The position numbers were made by a program, and so were the translations under genes. The notes beneath the pieces were generated by a model. It ran no database searches, was not told the origin of the DNA, and worked only from the letters and a program-made list of their open reading frames with translations. 64,000 bases of DNA from Citromicrobium bathyomarinum (GTDB lineage Bacteria > Pseudomonadota > Alphaproteobacteria > Sphingomonadales > Sphingomonadaceae): NCBI GenBank assembly GCA_001306305.2, contig CP155577.1, positions 2,587,501 to 2,651,500 of the forward strand, given 5' to 3'. Below, piece by piece: positions 36,583 through 44,823 of the stretch (position 1 is the first letter of the stretch; every line of letters starts with the position of its first letter).

Positions 36583-37520
36583 TGTCCGGCTCCCGCCGCG
36601 CCGGTTTGCGGCAACCTGGTGCCACCCCAGCGCTCGGTCCCGCCGTCACCATGATACTTGGCGAGGATCTGCTGGAAAATGTCTGGCTGACCCAGGGTCA
36701 TCACGATCGGCTGCGCATTCTTCTCCAGCCCCAAGTCGCCTCGGGCATCCGCCAGAACCGTACGCCGACGCAAAGTGCCGTAGGTACTCTCATCGAGCGT
36801 CAGGCCACTGCCGCCCCGCGCGATCCATGCCTCGTAGTCCGCCGGTTTGAGCGCGCGCAGGGTGAATTTCTGGCGGCCGAAACCATCACCATTGAACTGC
36901 GTATTCTCGCCCTCCGCCTCCCCGGTGCGGGTCGCGGCGAAGTTCAGCTTGGTCGTCATCCCCGGCATCGCGTAGATCTGCCCCGTCAGCGGGGCGACCA
37001 GCAGGCTCTGCATCACGGTATCGGTGGTCAGGGTGAGCTCCACCGGGCGGCCGACGGGCACGACCAGTTCGTCGACCGTCGCGATGCCCTCTGCCGGATA
37101 GATAAACACCCATTTCCAGTCGAGCCCGATGGCCTGCACCTGCAGCGGGTCGGGGCCGAGCGGCTGGTATGGATCGAGCTTCTGAGTGGAATACCACAGC
37201 CAGCTGGCCAGCACGATCACGATCACGACCGGCACGCCCCACAGGGCATATTCGAGCTTGCCGGAAAACTCCCACTCGGGCGCATAGGCGCCGCGCGGCT
37301 TTGCATAGCGGTAGCGCCACAGGATGAAGGGCACGCCCACCAGCACCGGGAGGATCACGATCATCGTGATCCCCACCACCCGCATGAGGTGGCTCGCCTG
37401 CTCCTGTGCGACGGGGCCCATGGGCTGGAGGAAGCTCTGCTGCAGCGCGCCGGACGCCAGCGCGGCGTCCGTGGCGATCAACGCAAGCAGACAGCCTGCG
37501 GCCAGTCTGGCCCACGACAT
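36579..37520 (-). CDS. cyoA: Cytochrome bo3 quinol oxidase subunit II
   Basis: 313 residues. After a signal-like start, two membrane helices follow (about 45-70 and 90-110). The periplasmic cupredoxin-like domain has QVQAIGLDWKWVFIYPAEG and lacks the Cu-A cysteines, which marks a quinol oxidase and not a cytochrome c oxidase. No convincing lipobox was found. First gene of cyoABCD plus the coupled DUF1275 gene. Confidence 0.96.
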   Translation of the reverse strand: MSWARLAAGCLLALIATDAALASGALQQSFLQPMGPVAQEQASHLMRVVGITMIVILPVLVGVPFILWRYRYAKPRGAYAPEWEFSGKLEYALWGVPVVIVIVLASWLWYSTQKLDPYQPLGPDPLQVQAIGLDWKWVFIYPAEGIATVDELVVPVGRPVELTLTTDTVMQSLLVAPLTGQIYAMPGMTTKLNFAATRTGEAEGENTQFNGDGFGRQKFTLRALKPADYEAWIARGGSGLTLDESTYGTLRRRTVLADARGDLGLEKNAQPIVMTLGQPDIFQQILAKYHGDGGTERWGGTRLPQTGAAGAGQ

Positions 37521-37583
37521 AAAACCTAGCCCCCGGCTTCCCCGTGAAAGCCGTCCAAATAAAGCCGCCCAAATTCAGGGACG

Positions 37584-37608
37584 GCGCGCCGCCACCATGA
37601 CGGCGCGC
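37584..37608. other. GC-rich hairpin downstream of the lipoprotein gene
   Basis: GCGCGCCG and CGGCGCGC pair perfectly around a 9-base loop, just past the lipoprotein stop and about 60 bases before cyoA. No T-run follows on either strand, so it may be a weak terminator or an mRNA structure. Confidence 0.3.
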
Positions 37609-37614
37609 TGTCGA

Positions 37615-38037
37615 TTACTGTGCGTCGGAACCCGTCGCAGCGTCTGAAAGCTTGTTCTGGAACTGGGTCGCCGCCTCGCGCATCCCCGCCTCGTCATCCG
37701 CTTCCAGCGCATCACGCGCGGACTCGATATCCTCGGTCAGGGCCGGACCCATATCTTCCGGGAAATCGGTCAGGTTTTCGCTGACGAGGTTGTCGAGATC
37801 TTCGAGCACCCTCACCGCTTCGTTCGGGTCCAGGTCGCCCGAGGAGAGCTTCGCTGCAAGCGAGTAGGCTTCGTCGCGCGCTTCGGAGGGCGTGGCGGCG
37901 GTGCCCTCGAAACCGGGCTGCGCGACCGTTTCGGCCTGCGCCTCTTCTTCCTGCTTTTCCGCCGGGCTCTCGCAGGCCGACACCGCGAGGGCCAGCGGCA
38001 GGGCGAGCAGGGCGTATTTCATCTTGAAGGTCATCAT
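37615..38037 (-). CDS. Small acidic lipoprotein
   Basis: 140 residues. The lipobox AVSAC puts the lipidated cysteine at residue 22 from the chosen start. The mature part is strongly acidic and helical, rich in glutamate and alanine, with VRVLEDLDNLVSENL, and has no known fold. AGGA five bases before the ATG at 38037 chooses it over the later ATGs. It lies between PoxB and cyoA on the same strand. Function is unknown; an envelope structural role is possible. Confidence 0.78.
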   Translation of the reverse strand: MMTFKMKYALLALPLALAVSACESPAEKQEEEAQAETVAQPGFEGTAATPSEARDEAYSLAAKLSSGDLDPNEAVRVLEDLDNLVSENLTDFPEDMGPALTEDIESARDALEADDEAGMREAATQFQNKLSDAATGSDAQ

Positions 38038-38104
38038 CGTTTTCCTGATTTGCACGGGCGCAGCCCGGCGTTGAATGGCGCGGCCAAACTAGCCGCATGG
38101 CAGG

Positions 38105-39820
38105 TCATCGCAAGAAATTGTTCCGCAGCAGATCGACGACCTCCTTCGTACGGCCATCGAGCACGGCTTTCACGCCGAACATGGCAGTCGATGCAACCTG
38201 AGACACCTCGACCTTGGGCGGCATGACCAGCTCCATCTGGTTGACGTGAACGTCCAGCAACGCAGGCCCTTCATGGCGCAGCCAGGCATCCATCGCCGCT
38301 TCCAGCTCGCCCGCCTGCTCGACATGCCATCCGGCAAACCCGCAGGCCTCCGCCAGCTTGGCGAAATCCGGATTGTGCAGTCCGGTGAAGTGATCAACCA
38401 GTCCCTCCACCCGCTGTTCCATCTCCACGAAGCCGAGCGTGTTGTTGTGGAACACCACCAGCTTGAGCGGAATGTCCTCCTGCACCAGCGTCAGCAGGTC
38501 GCCCATCAGCATGGTCAGCCCGCCGTCGCCGCACATCGCGATCACCTGCCGGCCCGGGTAGGCGAGCTTCGCCCCCATCGCCTGCGGCATCCCGCTCGCC
38601 ATGGTGCCGTGCAGCAGGCTGTTGAGGAAGCGCCGCTTGCCGTTGGCCTTCAGATGGCGCAACATCCACACCATCGCGGTGCCGACGTCGGAGACGAAGA
38701 TCGCATCGTCCGCCGCCTTCGCGTCGAGCATGTTGGCGACGAATTGCGGGTGGATCAGCTCGGGATCCTGCTCCTCGCCCTCATGATCGTAACCCTTGAG
38801 GTCTTCGGCCCATTGTTTGAGGTGCGTCTGGAGGTGGCTGTCGTCGCTCTTCACCGCGACCAGCGGGGTCAACGCCGCGAAGGTCGTCTTCGCATCGCCG
38901 ACCAGCCCCATGTTGATCGCTGACCGGCGACCCAGATGCGTGGGATCGATGTCGATCTGCACGATCTTCTTCGCCTCGGGGTAGAACTGGGTGTAGGCGA
39001 AGTCGCAGCCCAGCGAGATGACCAGATCCGCGTCTTCCAGCGCTTCCACACCCGCCTTGTTGCCCAGAATGCCGTTCACGCCGACATTGTAGGGGTTGTT
39101 CGGCTCAAGGAACTCCTTCGCGCGGGTGGTGTGCACCATCGGTGCCTTCACCTTCTCGCAGAAGGCGACGATCTCCTCGCGCGCATCGCGGGCACCGATC
39201 CCGGCATAGACCGACACCTTGCCGGCGGCATCGACCATCGCGGCCAGCTCGGCCATCTCGGCGTCGTTCGGGCGGCACACGGGCTGCGGGCGATAGACCT
39301 CCCACTCCATCGCATCATCGTCCGTCTCGGTGAACATGTCGCCGTTGACGATGACGACCGCCACGCCCCGCTTGGTCAGCGCAGCCTGAGCCGCCTTGGT
39401 CACGATCCGCCGCGCCTGCGAAGGATGCGAGATATATTCGCAGAAGTGCGAATGCTGTTCGTAAATCTTCTTCTGATCGACTTCCTGCGGGAAGTTGAAG
39501 CCGCTCTCCGTACGGGCAACGTCGGAGGCGATCAGCACCACCGGCGCGCCGTTGCGGTGGCTTTCGTAGATCCCGTTGACGAAGTGGAGCGAGCCCGGCC
39601 CGCAGGTGCCCGCGCAGACCGAGAGTTCGCCGGTCATGTAGGATTCGCCGCCAGCTGCAAAGGCACCGACCTCTTCGTGGCGGACCGTGATCCAGCGAAG
39701 GTCGCTCTTGGCGACGGCGTTGGTGAAATGATTGATCGTATCGCCGGGTATCCCGTAAACCCGCTTGGCACCTGCCTTTTGCAGGGCATCAACGACGATC
39801 TCCGCCACCTTCTTCGACAT
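38105..39820 (-). CDS. TPP-dependent pyruvate oxidase/dehydrogenase (PoxB-like)
   Basis: 571 residues with the three-domain fold of TPP enzymes. The activating glutamate is in RHEEVGAF, the middle domain binds FAD in this group, and the TPP/magnesium motif runs from CGDGGLTML to FHNNTLGF. PoxB decarboxylates pyruvate to acetate and passes electrons to ubiquinone at the membrane. The cyo quinol oxidase operon lies 600 bases downstream on the same strand and would reoxidise the quinol. Other pyruvate-oxidase-type activities cannot be excluded. The ATG at 39820 starts the conserved fold. Confidence 0.85.
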   Translation of the reverse strand: MSKKVAEIVVDALQKAGAKRVYGIPGDTINHFTNAVAKSDLRWITVRHEEVGAFAAGGESYMTGELSVCAGTCGPGSLHFVNGIYESHRNGAPVVLIASDVARTESGFNFPQEVDQKKIYEQHSHFCEYISHPSQARRIVTKAAQAALTKRGVAVVIVNGDMFTETDDDAMEWEVYRPQPVCRPNDAEMAELAAMVDAAGKVSVYAGIGARDAREEIVAFCEKVKAPMVHTTRAKEFLEPNNPYNVGVNGILGNKAGVEALEDADLVISLGCDFAYTQFYPEAKKIVQIDIDPTHLGRRSAINMGLVGDAKTTFAALTPLVAVKSDDSHLQTHLKQWAEDLKGYDHEGEEQDPELIHPQFVANMLDAKAADDAIFVSDVGTAMVWMLRHLKANGKRRFLNSLLHGTMASGMPQAMGAKLAYPGRQVIAMCGDGGLTMLMGDLLTLVQEDIPLKLVVFHNNTLGFVEMEQRVEGLVDHFTGLHNPDFAKLAEACGFAGWHVEQAGELEAAMDAWLRHEGPALLDVHVNQMELVMPPKVEVSQVASTAMFGVKAVLDGRTKEVVDLLRNNFLR

Positions 39821-39875
39821 ATTCTTCCTTTCGTTCGGGAGACCGGCATCGGGCGCTTGCACTCAGCCCGCGGTG

Positions 39876-40682
39876 TCAGCTCACATATTGTGATACGATC
39901 TTGCCATCCTTCAGTGCCATCGCAGTGCCGCGCGCCAGCGGCTCCCATCCTTCGGGATCGAGCGGCACCGAGGCGAAGAGGTGCAGCGGGCCGGAAATCT
40001 CCTCGATGGTCGCGCCCGATGTCTGCCACTTGTGGCCGCGATGGCGTTCGTCGAAGCTGCGGATATTGAGCCCCGGTTCGCGCGGTTCGGTCAGGCCCGT
40101 TTCGGTTTCGAAGCGCCGCCGGTCTGCGTGGACGAACAGGTATTCGCCATCGAAGAACAGGAAGTTCGAACTGCCCAGTTCGCGCATCTCGGCGGCGAAA
40201 CGCCCGAACACGTCGAGCCGTGCCTCCGCATCGCTTGCGCCCGCCCTGCTCAACCGGTCGAGCAGCATCAGGAAGGCCAGTTCGGAATCGGTGTCGCCGA
40301 TCCGGCGGGCAATCCATTCGCGCGCGTCCTCACGATCCTCGATCCCCGGCAGGTCGCCATTGTGAGCAAAGGCATTCCGCCTGCCGTTCACCACCCGGTC
40401 GAAAGGATGCGTGTTGGCGAGCGCGGGCTTGCCCGCAGAGGCCCTGCGGACATGGGCCATCAGATGCTTGCAGGGCCGCGCATCGCGGACGACCATGCGG
40501 CTCAGCTCGCTGGTCGCCGCCGGGTCGGGTTCGCGGAACAGGTAGGCATCGCGGTCCTGCGCGAAGAGGATGCCCCACCCGTCGCGATTGCGATGTTTCT
40601 CTCCCCCTTCGGCGGCGAACAGGTCCAGTTCGTAACGCACTGTGTGGGGGACCGACGCACTCATCGCAAAGAGTTCACACAT
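39876..40682 (-). CDS. Class II glutamine amidotransferase
   Basis: 268 residues of the YafJ/EgtC-like Ntn-hydrolase type. The nucleophile is Cys2 (MCELFAMS), exposed after methionine removal. Family features are NRDGWGI, HVRRASAG, NTHPF and FAHNGDL. Such proteins release ammonia from glutamine or cleave a gamma-glutamyl bond; their partner is usually unknown. Its start lies three bases past the MscS stop, so an operon with the upstream MscS gene is likely. Confidence 0.88.
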   Translation of the reverse strand: MCELFAMSASVPHTVRYELDLFAAEGGEKHRNRDGWGILFAQDRDAYLFREPDPAATSELSRMVVRDARPCKHLMAHVRRASAGKPALANTHPFDRVVNGRRNAFAHNGDLPGIEDREDAREWIARRIGDTDSELAFLMLLDRLSRAGASDAEARLDVFGRFAAEMRELGSSNFLFFDGEYLFVHADRRRFETETGLTEPREPGLNIRSFDERHRGHKWQTSGATIEEISGPLHLFASVPLDPEGWEPLARGTAMALKDGKIVSQYVS

Positions 40683-40685
40683 GCA

Positions 40686-41645
40686 TCATGCCTCGTCCTT
40701 GTCGCCTTCGCTGGCGCCCTTTTCCTGTGCGAGCACACCGCTCACGATCACGTTCTGGTAGGCGTAGGGAATCTCGATCCCCGCCTCGTCGAACCATGTC
40801 TTGATCTGCTCCAGCAGGTCGAATTCGACGCCTTTGGCGGTCGACGCATCGGCGCACCAAGCGCGCAGGGAGAGGTCCACACTCGACGCACCGAGGTTCA
40901 CAACCGGGCAACCGACGACCTCCAGCACGTCGTCGTGCGCATGCGCCAGTTCGAGGATGATCGCGCGCGCCTTCGCGATGTCGGAATTGTAGCCGATCGA
41001 AATTGTCGGGGTCATCATGACCCTGAGATCGACCGACGACAGGTTGATCATGATCTGGTTGGCGATGGTCCCGTTCGACAGGACGATGCGGCGATTGTCG
41101 AAAGTCCTGAGCACGGTGTAGCCGAGCGACAAGTCCTCCACGATACCGGTCTCCAGACCCGTGGGGGTGGTCAGCTGCAACCGGTCGCCGCGGCGGAACG
41201 GCTTGTAAATCACCAGGCTGATGCCCGACACCAGATTGCCCAGCGTCGATTGCGCGGCGAACCCGATCACCACCGAGACGATGCTGACCCCGGCCAGCAG
41301 CGAGGTCGTAAGCTTGTTGAGCGCCGGCACCGCGTGGCAGAAGACTAGCGCGAGCACGATCCACATCACGAATGTCGCGAGGTTCGAAATGAAGCTCAGC
41401 GTCATCCGGTCGAGATGCTCTTTCGGATCGTGATCGATCAGCGCATGGATCGCGCGGCGCAGCAGTCTGGTGAGCACCAGCCCGAAGAGGAGGAACAGGA
41501 CGCCGAGCGCCACCGCACCCCACAGGTGGTTGGGATCGATGTAGTGCGTCAGCTCGACCACCGCCCTGGGCGTGTCGGATGCTACGGGTGATGGCGTCGC
41601 GGTCGGCGTTGGACTGGCCTTGGCGTTCAGGAACGGCGTGATCAT
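40686..41645 (-). CDS. MscS-family mechanosensitive channel
   Basis: 319 residues. Membrane helices lie in the first 150 residues, and the pore-lining signature is GFAAQSTLGNLVSG. A beta domain and cytoplasmic alpha/beta domain follow (IYKPFRRGDRL, FDNRRIVLSNGTI). The channel opens on membrane tension to release solutes. The ATG at 41645 sits seven bases after the stop of the glutamate-synthase-like gene. The N-terminus is threonine- and proline-rich. Confidence 0.9.
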   Translation of the reverse strand: MITPFLNAKASPTPTATPSPVASDTPRAVVELTHYIDPNHLWGAVALGVLFLLFGLVLTRLLRRAIHALIDHDPKEHLDRMTLSFISNLATFVMWIVLALVFCHAVPALNKLTTSLLAGVSIVSVVIGFAAQSTLGNLVSGISLVIYKPFRRGDRLQLTTPTGLETGIVEDLSLGYTVLRTFDNRRIVLSNGTIANQIMINLSSVDLRVMMTPTISIGYNSDIAKARAIILELAHAHDDVLEVVGCPVVNLGASSVDLSLRAWCADASTAKGVEFDLLEQIKTWFDEAGIEIPYAYQNVIVSGVLAQEKGASEGDKDEA

Positions 41646-41652
41646 CGCGCGA

Positions 41653-43278
41653 TCACAGCGTCGGTTTGAAGGTGTCCGGGTTCGCCATGCGCCAGTATTC
41701 GGCAAAGGGCGTGTCGTCGGGCTCGCTCAGCAGCTTGCCGGGCTCAACCTCGTGCACGATCTGCGACCACGGGATCATCTGCGCATTGTTCTTCCACTGG
41801 CGCAGGTGACGCGGGGTGAACTCGTCGGGCGATTCAAGCCCGCAGGCAACCACGATGTCGTGCAGGCTGTCGAGCGTCTTGGACTGGAAGTTAGCGACAC
41901 GCTGCGCTTTCTCCGGGATCACCAGGCCGCGCTGGCGGGCGGGAGAGCTGGTCGCGACGCCCGTGGGGCAGGTGCCCGTGTGGCAGCGCAGCGACTGCAC
42001 GCAGCCGAGCGAGAACATGAAGGCACGCGCGGCGTTGCACCAGTTGGCGCCCAGCGCGGCGTTCATCGCGATGGCGGAGCCGGAGAACACCTTCTCCGAC
42101 GCCGCGAGTTTGATCTTGTCCTTCAGCCCGGTGCCGATCAGCGCGTTGTTGACGTAGTAGAGCCCAATGCGCAGCGGCAGACCGACGTGGTCGGACAATT
42201 CCAGCGGAGCCGCGCCCGTCCCGCCCCCACCGCCATCGACAACGATGAAATCGAGCGTGATGCCGCTGTCGAGCATCGCCTTGCAGATCGCGAACACCTC
42301 GTGCGGCATGCCGACGCACAGCTTGATACCGACTGGCTTGCCGCCCGAAAGCTCGCGCATCTTCGCCGCGAATTCGAGCATTTCGCGCGGGGTCGAAAAG
42401 GCCGAGTGCCCCGGGGGCGACAGGCAATCCTCGTGAGCGGGCACTTGGCGGGTCTCTGCAATCTCATCGGTCACCTTCGCCGCCGGCAGCAGCCCGCCAT
42501 GGCCGGGCTTGGCGCCCTGGCTCAGCTTGATCTCGGTCATCTTGACAGAATCGTGCTGCGCCTTGTCGCGGAAGCTTTCGGGATCGAAGTTTCCGTCCTT
42601 GTCGCGCGCGCCAAAGTACCCGGAGCCCAGTTCCCACACGACATCGCCGCCATGCTTGAGGTGGTATTTGGAGAGGCCGCCCTCGCCCGTGTCGTGATAG
42701 AAATCGCCGATCTTCGCGCCCATGTTGAGCGCCTCGATCGCGTGGTTGCCGAGCGCGCCGAAACTCATCGCGCTGATGTTCAGCCGGGCGGCATCATAGG
42801 GCTTGCTGCACTGATCCGTGCCGACATGCACCCGCGTGCGCTTGGGCGCTTTGGGGTTCGGATTGATCGAGTGGCACAGCGCCTCGTATTCCTCGGAATA
42901 AACGTCCAGCTCGGTCCCGAAAGGATGCGCGTCCTCATCTTTCTTGGCACGGGCATAGACCAGCGAGCGCGAGACCCTGTCGAACGGGCGACCTTCCAGC
43001 GGGCCCTCCACGATATAGCTGCGCAGAAAGGGCCGCAGATCTTCGAACAGCCAGCGGAAGCGGGCGGTAAGCGGGTAATTGCGCCGCAGGGAATGGTCGA
43101 TCTGCACCATGTCCCACAGCGCGATCAGCAACAGCGGGGCGGCGACCACGAGACCCCAGAAAAACCCCTGGTGCACCCAGAGACCGAGAATCACGAGAGC
43201 GACGGTGAGCGCCAGAGGCACCCAGAAGCCCAGATTTCGCTCGAGTCCACTGTCAGCAAACAACCCGCGAACCATCAT
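41653..43278 (-). CDS. FMN-binding glutamate-synthase-like membrane protein
   Basis: 541 residues from ATG 43278. Two hydrophobic segments near the N-terminus (about residues 15-60) should anchor it. The rest matches the FMN/iron-sulfur core of glutamate synthase, with HDTGEGGLSKYH, VDGGGGGTGAAP and the cysteines in SLGCVQSLRCHTGTCPTG. The amidotransferase domain of GltB is absent, so true glutamate synthase activity is doubtful. A GGG eight bases before the ATG supports the start; the longer frame is unlikely. Role unknown. Confidence 0.85.
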   Translation of the reverse strand: MMVRGLFADSGLERNLGFWVPLALTVALVILGLWVHQGFFWGLVVAAPLLLIALWDMVQIDHSLRRNYPLTARFRWLFEDLRPFLRSYIVEGPLEGRPFDRVSRSLVYARAKKDEDAHPFGTELDVYSEEYEALCHSINPNPKAPKRTRVHVGTDQCSKPYDAARLNISAMSFGALGNHAIEALNMGAKIGDFYHDTGEGGLSKYHLKHGGDVVWELGSGYFGARDKDGNFDPESFRDKAQHDSVKMTEIKLSQGAKPGHGGLLPAAKVTDEIAETRQVPAHEDCLSPPGHSAFSTPREMLEFAAKMRELSGGKPVGIKLCVGMPHEVFAICKAMLDSGITLDFIVVDGGGGGTGAAPLELSDHVGLPLRIGLYYVNNALIGTGLKDKIKLAASEKVFSGSAIAMNAALGANWCNAARAFMFSLGCVQSLRCHTGTCPTGVATSSPARQRGLVIPEKAQRVANFQSKTLDSLHDIVVACGLESPDEFTPRHLRQWKNNAQMIPWSQIVHEVEPGKLLSEPDDTPFAEYWRMANPDTFKPTL

Positions 43279-43523
43279 GCGAAACGCCCTTTTTCCTTGA
43301 TCTTGGTCAAGGCGGTACGGTCGAAAAGTGTTCCGTGTAAAGGCAGAAGCGCGCGGCTTTTCATCTCCCTGTCGAACCCGGGACACTGCCAGTTGTCCCG
43401 CATCGTCGTACCTATACTGCTGAACTTCGGCTTCCGCGTAAAGCGATCCCTTGTTCCATTCTGAAAACTAGGTATGCTCGCCTCGCAGAGCGCACCAAAG
43501 TGCGTCGCGTGGGAGAGAAAGTG
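43279..43523. promoter_or_regulatory. Divergent control region with inverted repeat and promoter-like motif
   Basis: 245 bases separate the glutamate-synthase-like gene (minus) from the ACAD gene (plus). CGGGACA (43379-43385) and TGTCCCG (43394-43400) form an inverted pair with an 8-base loop. TTGTTC (43451-43456) and TATGCT (43473-43478), 16 bases apart, look like a sigma-70 promoter for the ACAD gene. Both are motif guesses. Confidence 0.4.
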
Positions 43524-44819
43524 ATGGCCTGGGATTTCGAGACCGAGCCCGGATTCCAGCAGAAGCTGGACTGGATGGAAGGCTTCGTGCGCGAGAAGGT
43601 CGAGCCGCTCGGCCTGCTCGGCATTCATCCCTATGACGTCAAAAATCCGCGCAGAAATGCGCTTGTTCGGCCTTTACAGGACGAAGTGAAGCGGCAGGGC
43701 CTGTGGGCCTGTCACCTTGGCCCTGAACTGGGCGGACAGGGCTATGGCCAGGTCAAGCTGGGCCTGATGAACGAGATTCTCGGCGGGGCCAGCTTTGCCC
43801 CGATCGTGTTCGGCTGCCAGGCACCCGACACCGGCAATGCGGAGATCATCGCCCATTACGGTACGCCCGAACAGAAAACACGGTATCTGGAGCCGCTGCT
43901 GCAGAACGAGATCGTCTCCGCCTTCTCAATGACCGAGCCGCAGGGTGGATCGGACCCGACCAGCTTCGCGACGATTGCGGAATTCGACGGCGAATGCTGG
44001 GTCATCAACGGCGAAAAATGGTTCTCGACCAACGGCAAGTGGGCCGATTTCCTGATCGTGATGGCGGTCACCGACCCCGATGCACCGCGACACGAGCGGA
44101 TGAGCATGTTCATCGTCCCGGTCGACACGCCGGGCGTCGAGATCCTGCGCAATGTCGGGGTCTACGGGCAGGAGAACGGCTCGGAGAGCTATATCCGCTA
44201 CACCGACGTGCGCATCCCGCCGGACCACCTGCTGGGTGAGCGCGGCGGGGCGTTTGCGATCTCACAGACCCGGCTGGGCGGCGGGCGCGTCCACCATGCG
44301 ATGCGCACCGTGGGCAATTGCCGCCGCCTGCTCGACGCGATGAGCCGCCGGGCGGTCAGCCGCAAGACGCGCACCGGGACGATCGCCGATTACCAGAGCG
44401 TGCAGATGCAGATCGCGGACAGCTATATCGAGCTGGAGCAGTTCAAGCTGTTCGTGCTGAAGACCGCGTGGATGATCGACAAACACCAGGATTACCGCAA
44501 GGTGCGCAAGGACATCGCGGCGATCAAGGCGCTGATGCCCAAGGTCTATCACGACATCGCGCAGCGCTGCATCCATATCCACGGATCGCTCGGCGTGTCG
44601 AACGAGATGCCGTTCGTGGGCAACCTGATCGGGTCGATGGTGATGGGCATCGCCGACGGGCCGACCGAAGTTCACAAGGTGACCGTCGCGAAGCAGCACT
44701 TGCGCGCCTACCGCGACATCGAAGACCCGATGTTCCCCGACTATTCGCTGATCGAGCGGCGCGCGCGGGCCGAGCAGATGTACGATCCGATCGAGGAAAT
44801 TACCGAGGCGGCGGAGTAG
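43524..44819 (+). CDS. ACAD10/11-like acyl-CoA dehydrogenase
   Basis: 431 residues. The motifs FSMTEPQGGSDPTSF and LGGGRVHHAMR point to the ACAD10/11 subgroup. Near the C-terminus it has IADGPTEVH, and in this subgroup the aspartate of that stretch stands where other ACADs have catalytic glutamate. GGAGAG six bases before ATG 43524 sets the start. It oxidises an acyl-CoA, possibly a hydroxylated or long one as for ACAD11, which is inference. It opens the catabolic region, with transporter genes directly behind it. Confidence 0.9.
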   Translation: MAWDFETEPGFQQKLDWMEGFVREKVEPLGLLGIHPYDVKNPRRNALVRPLQDEVKRQGLWACHLGPELGGQGYGQVKLGLMNEILGGASFAPIVFGCQAPDTGNAEIIAHYGTPEQKTRYLEPLLQNEIVSAFSMTEPQGGSDPTSFATIAEFDGECWVINGEKWFSTNGKWADFLIVMAVTDPDAPRHERMSMFIVPVDTPGVEILRNVGVYGQENGSESYIRYTDVRIPPDHLLGERGGAFAISQTRLGGGRVHHAMRTVGNCRRLLDAMSRRAVSRKTRTGTIADYQSVQMQIADSYIELEQFKLFVLKTAWMIDKHQDYRKVRKDIAAIKALMPKVYHDIAQRCIHIHGSLGVSNEMPFVGNLIGSMVMGIADGPTEVHKVTVAKQHLRAYRDIEDPMFPDYSLIERRARAEQMYDPIEEITEAAE

Positions 44820-44823
44820 CGTT

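Noticed and set aside
37584-37608. GC-rich hairpin considered as a firm terminator
   Set aside because: The stem is good but no T-run follows on either strand, so it was kept only as a low-confidence feature.
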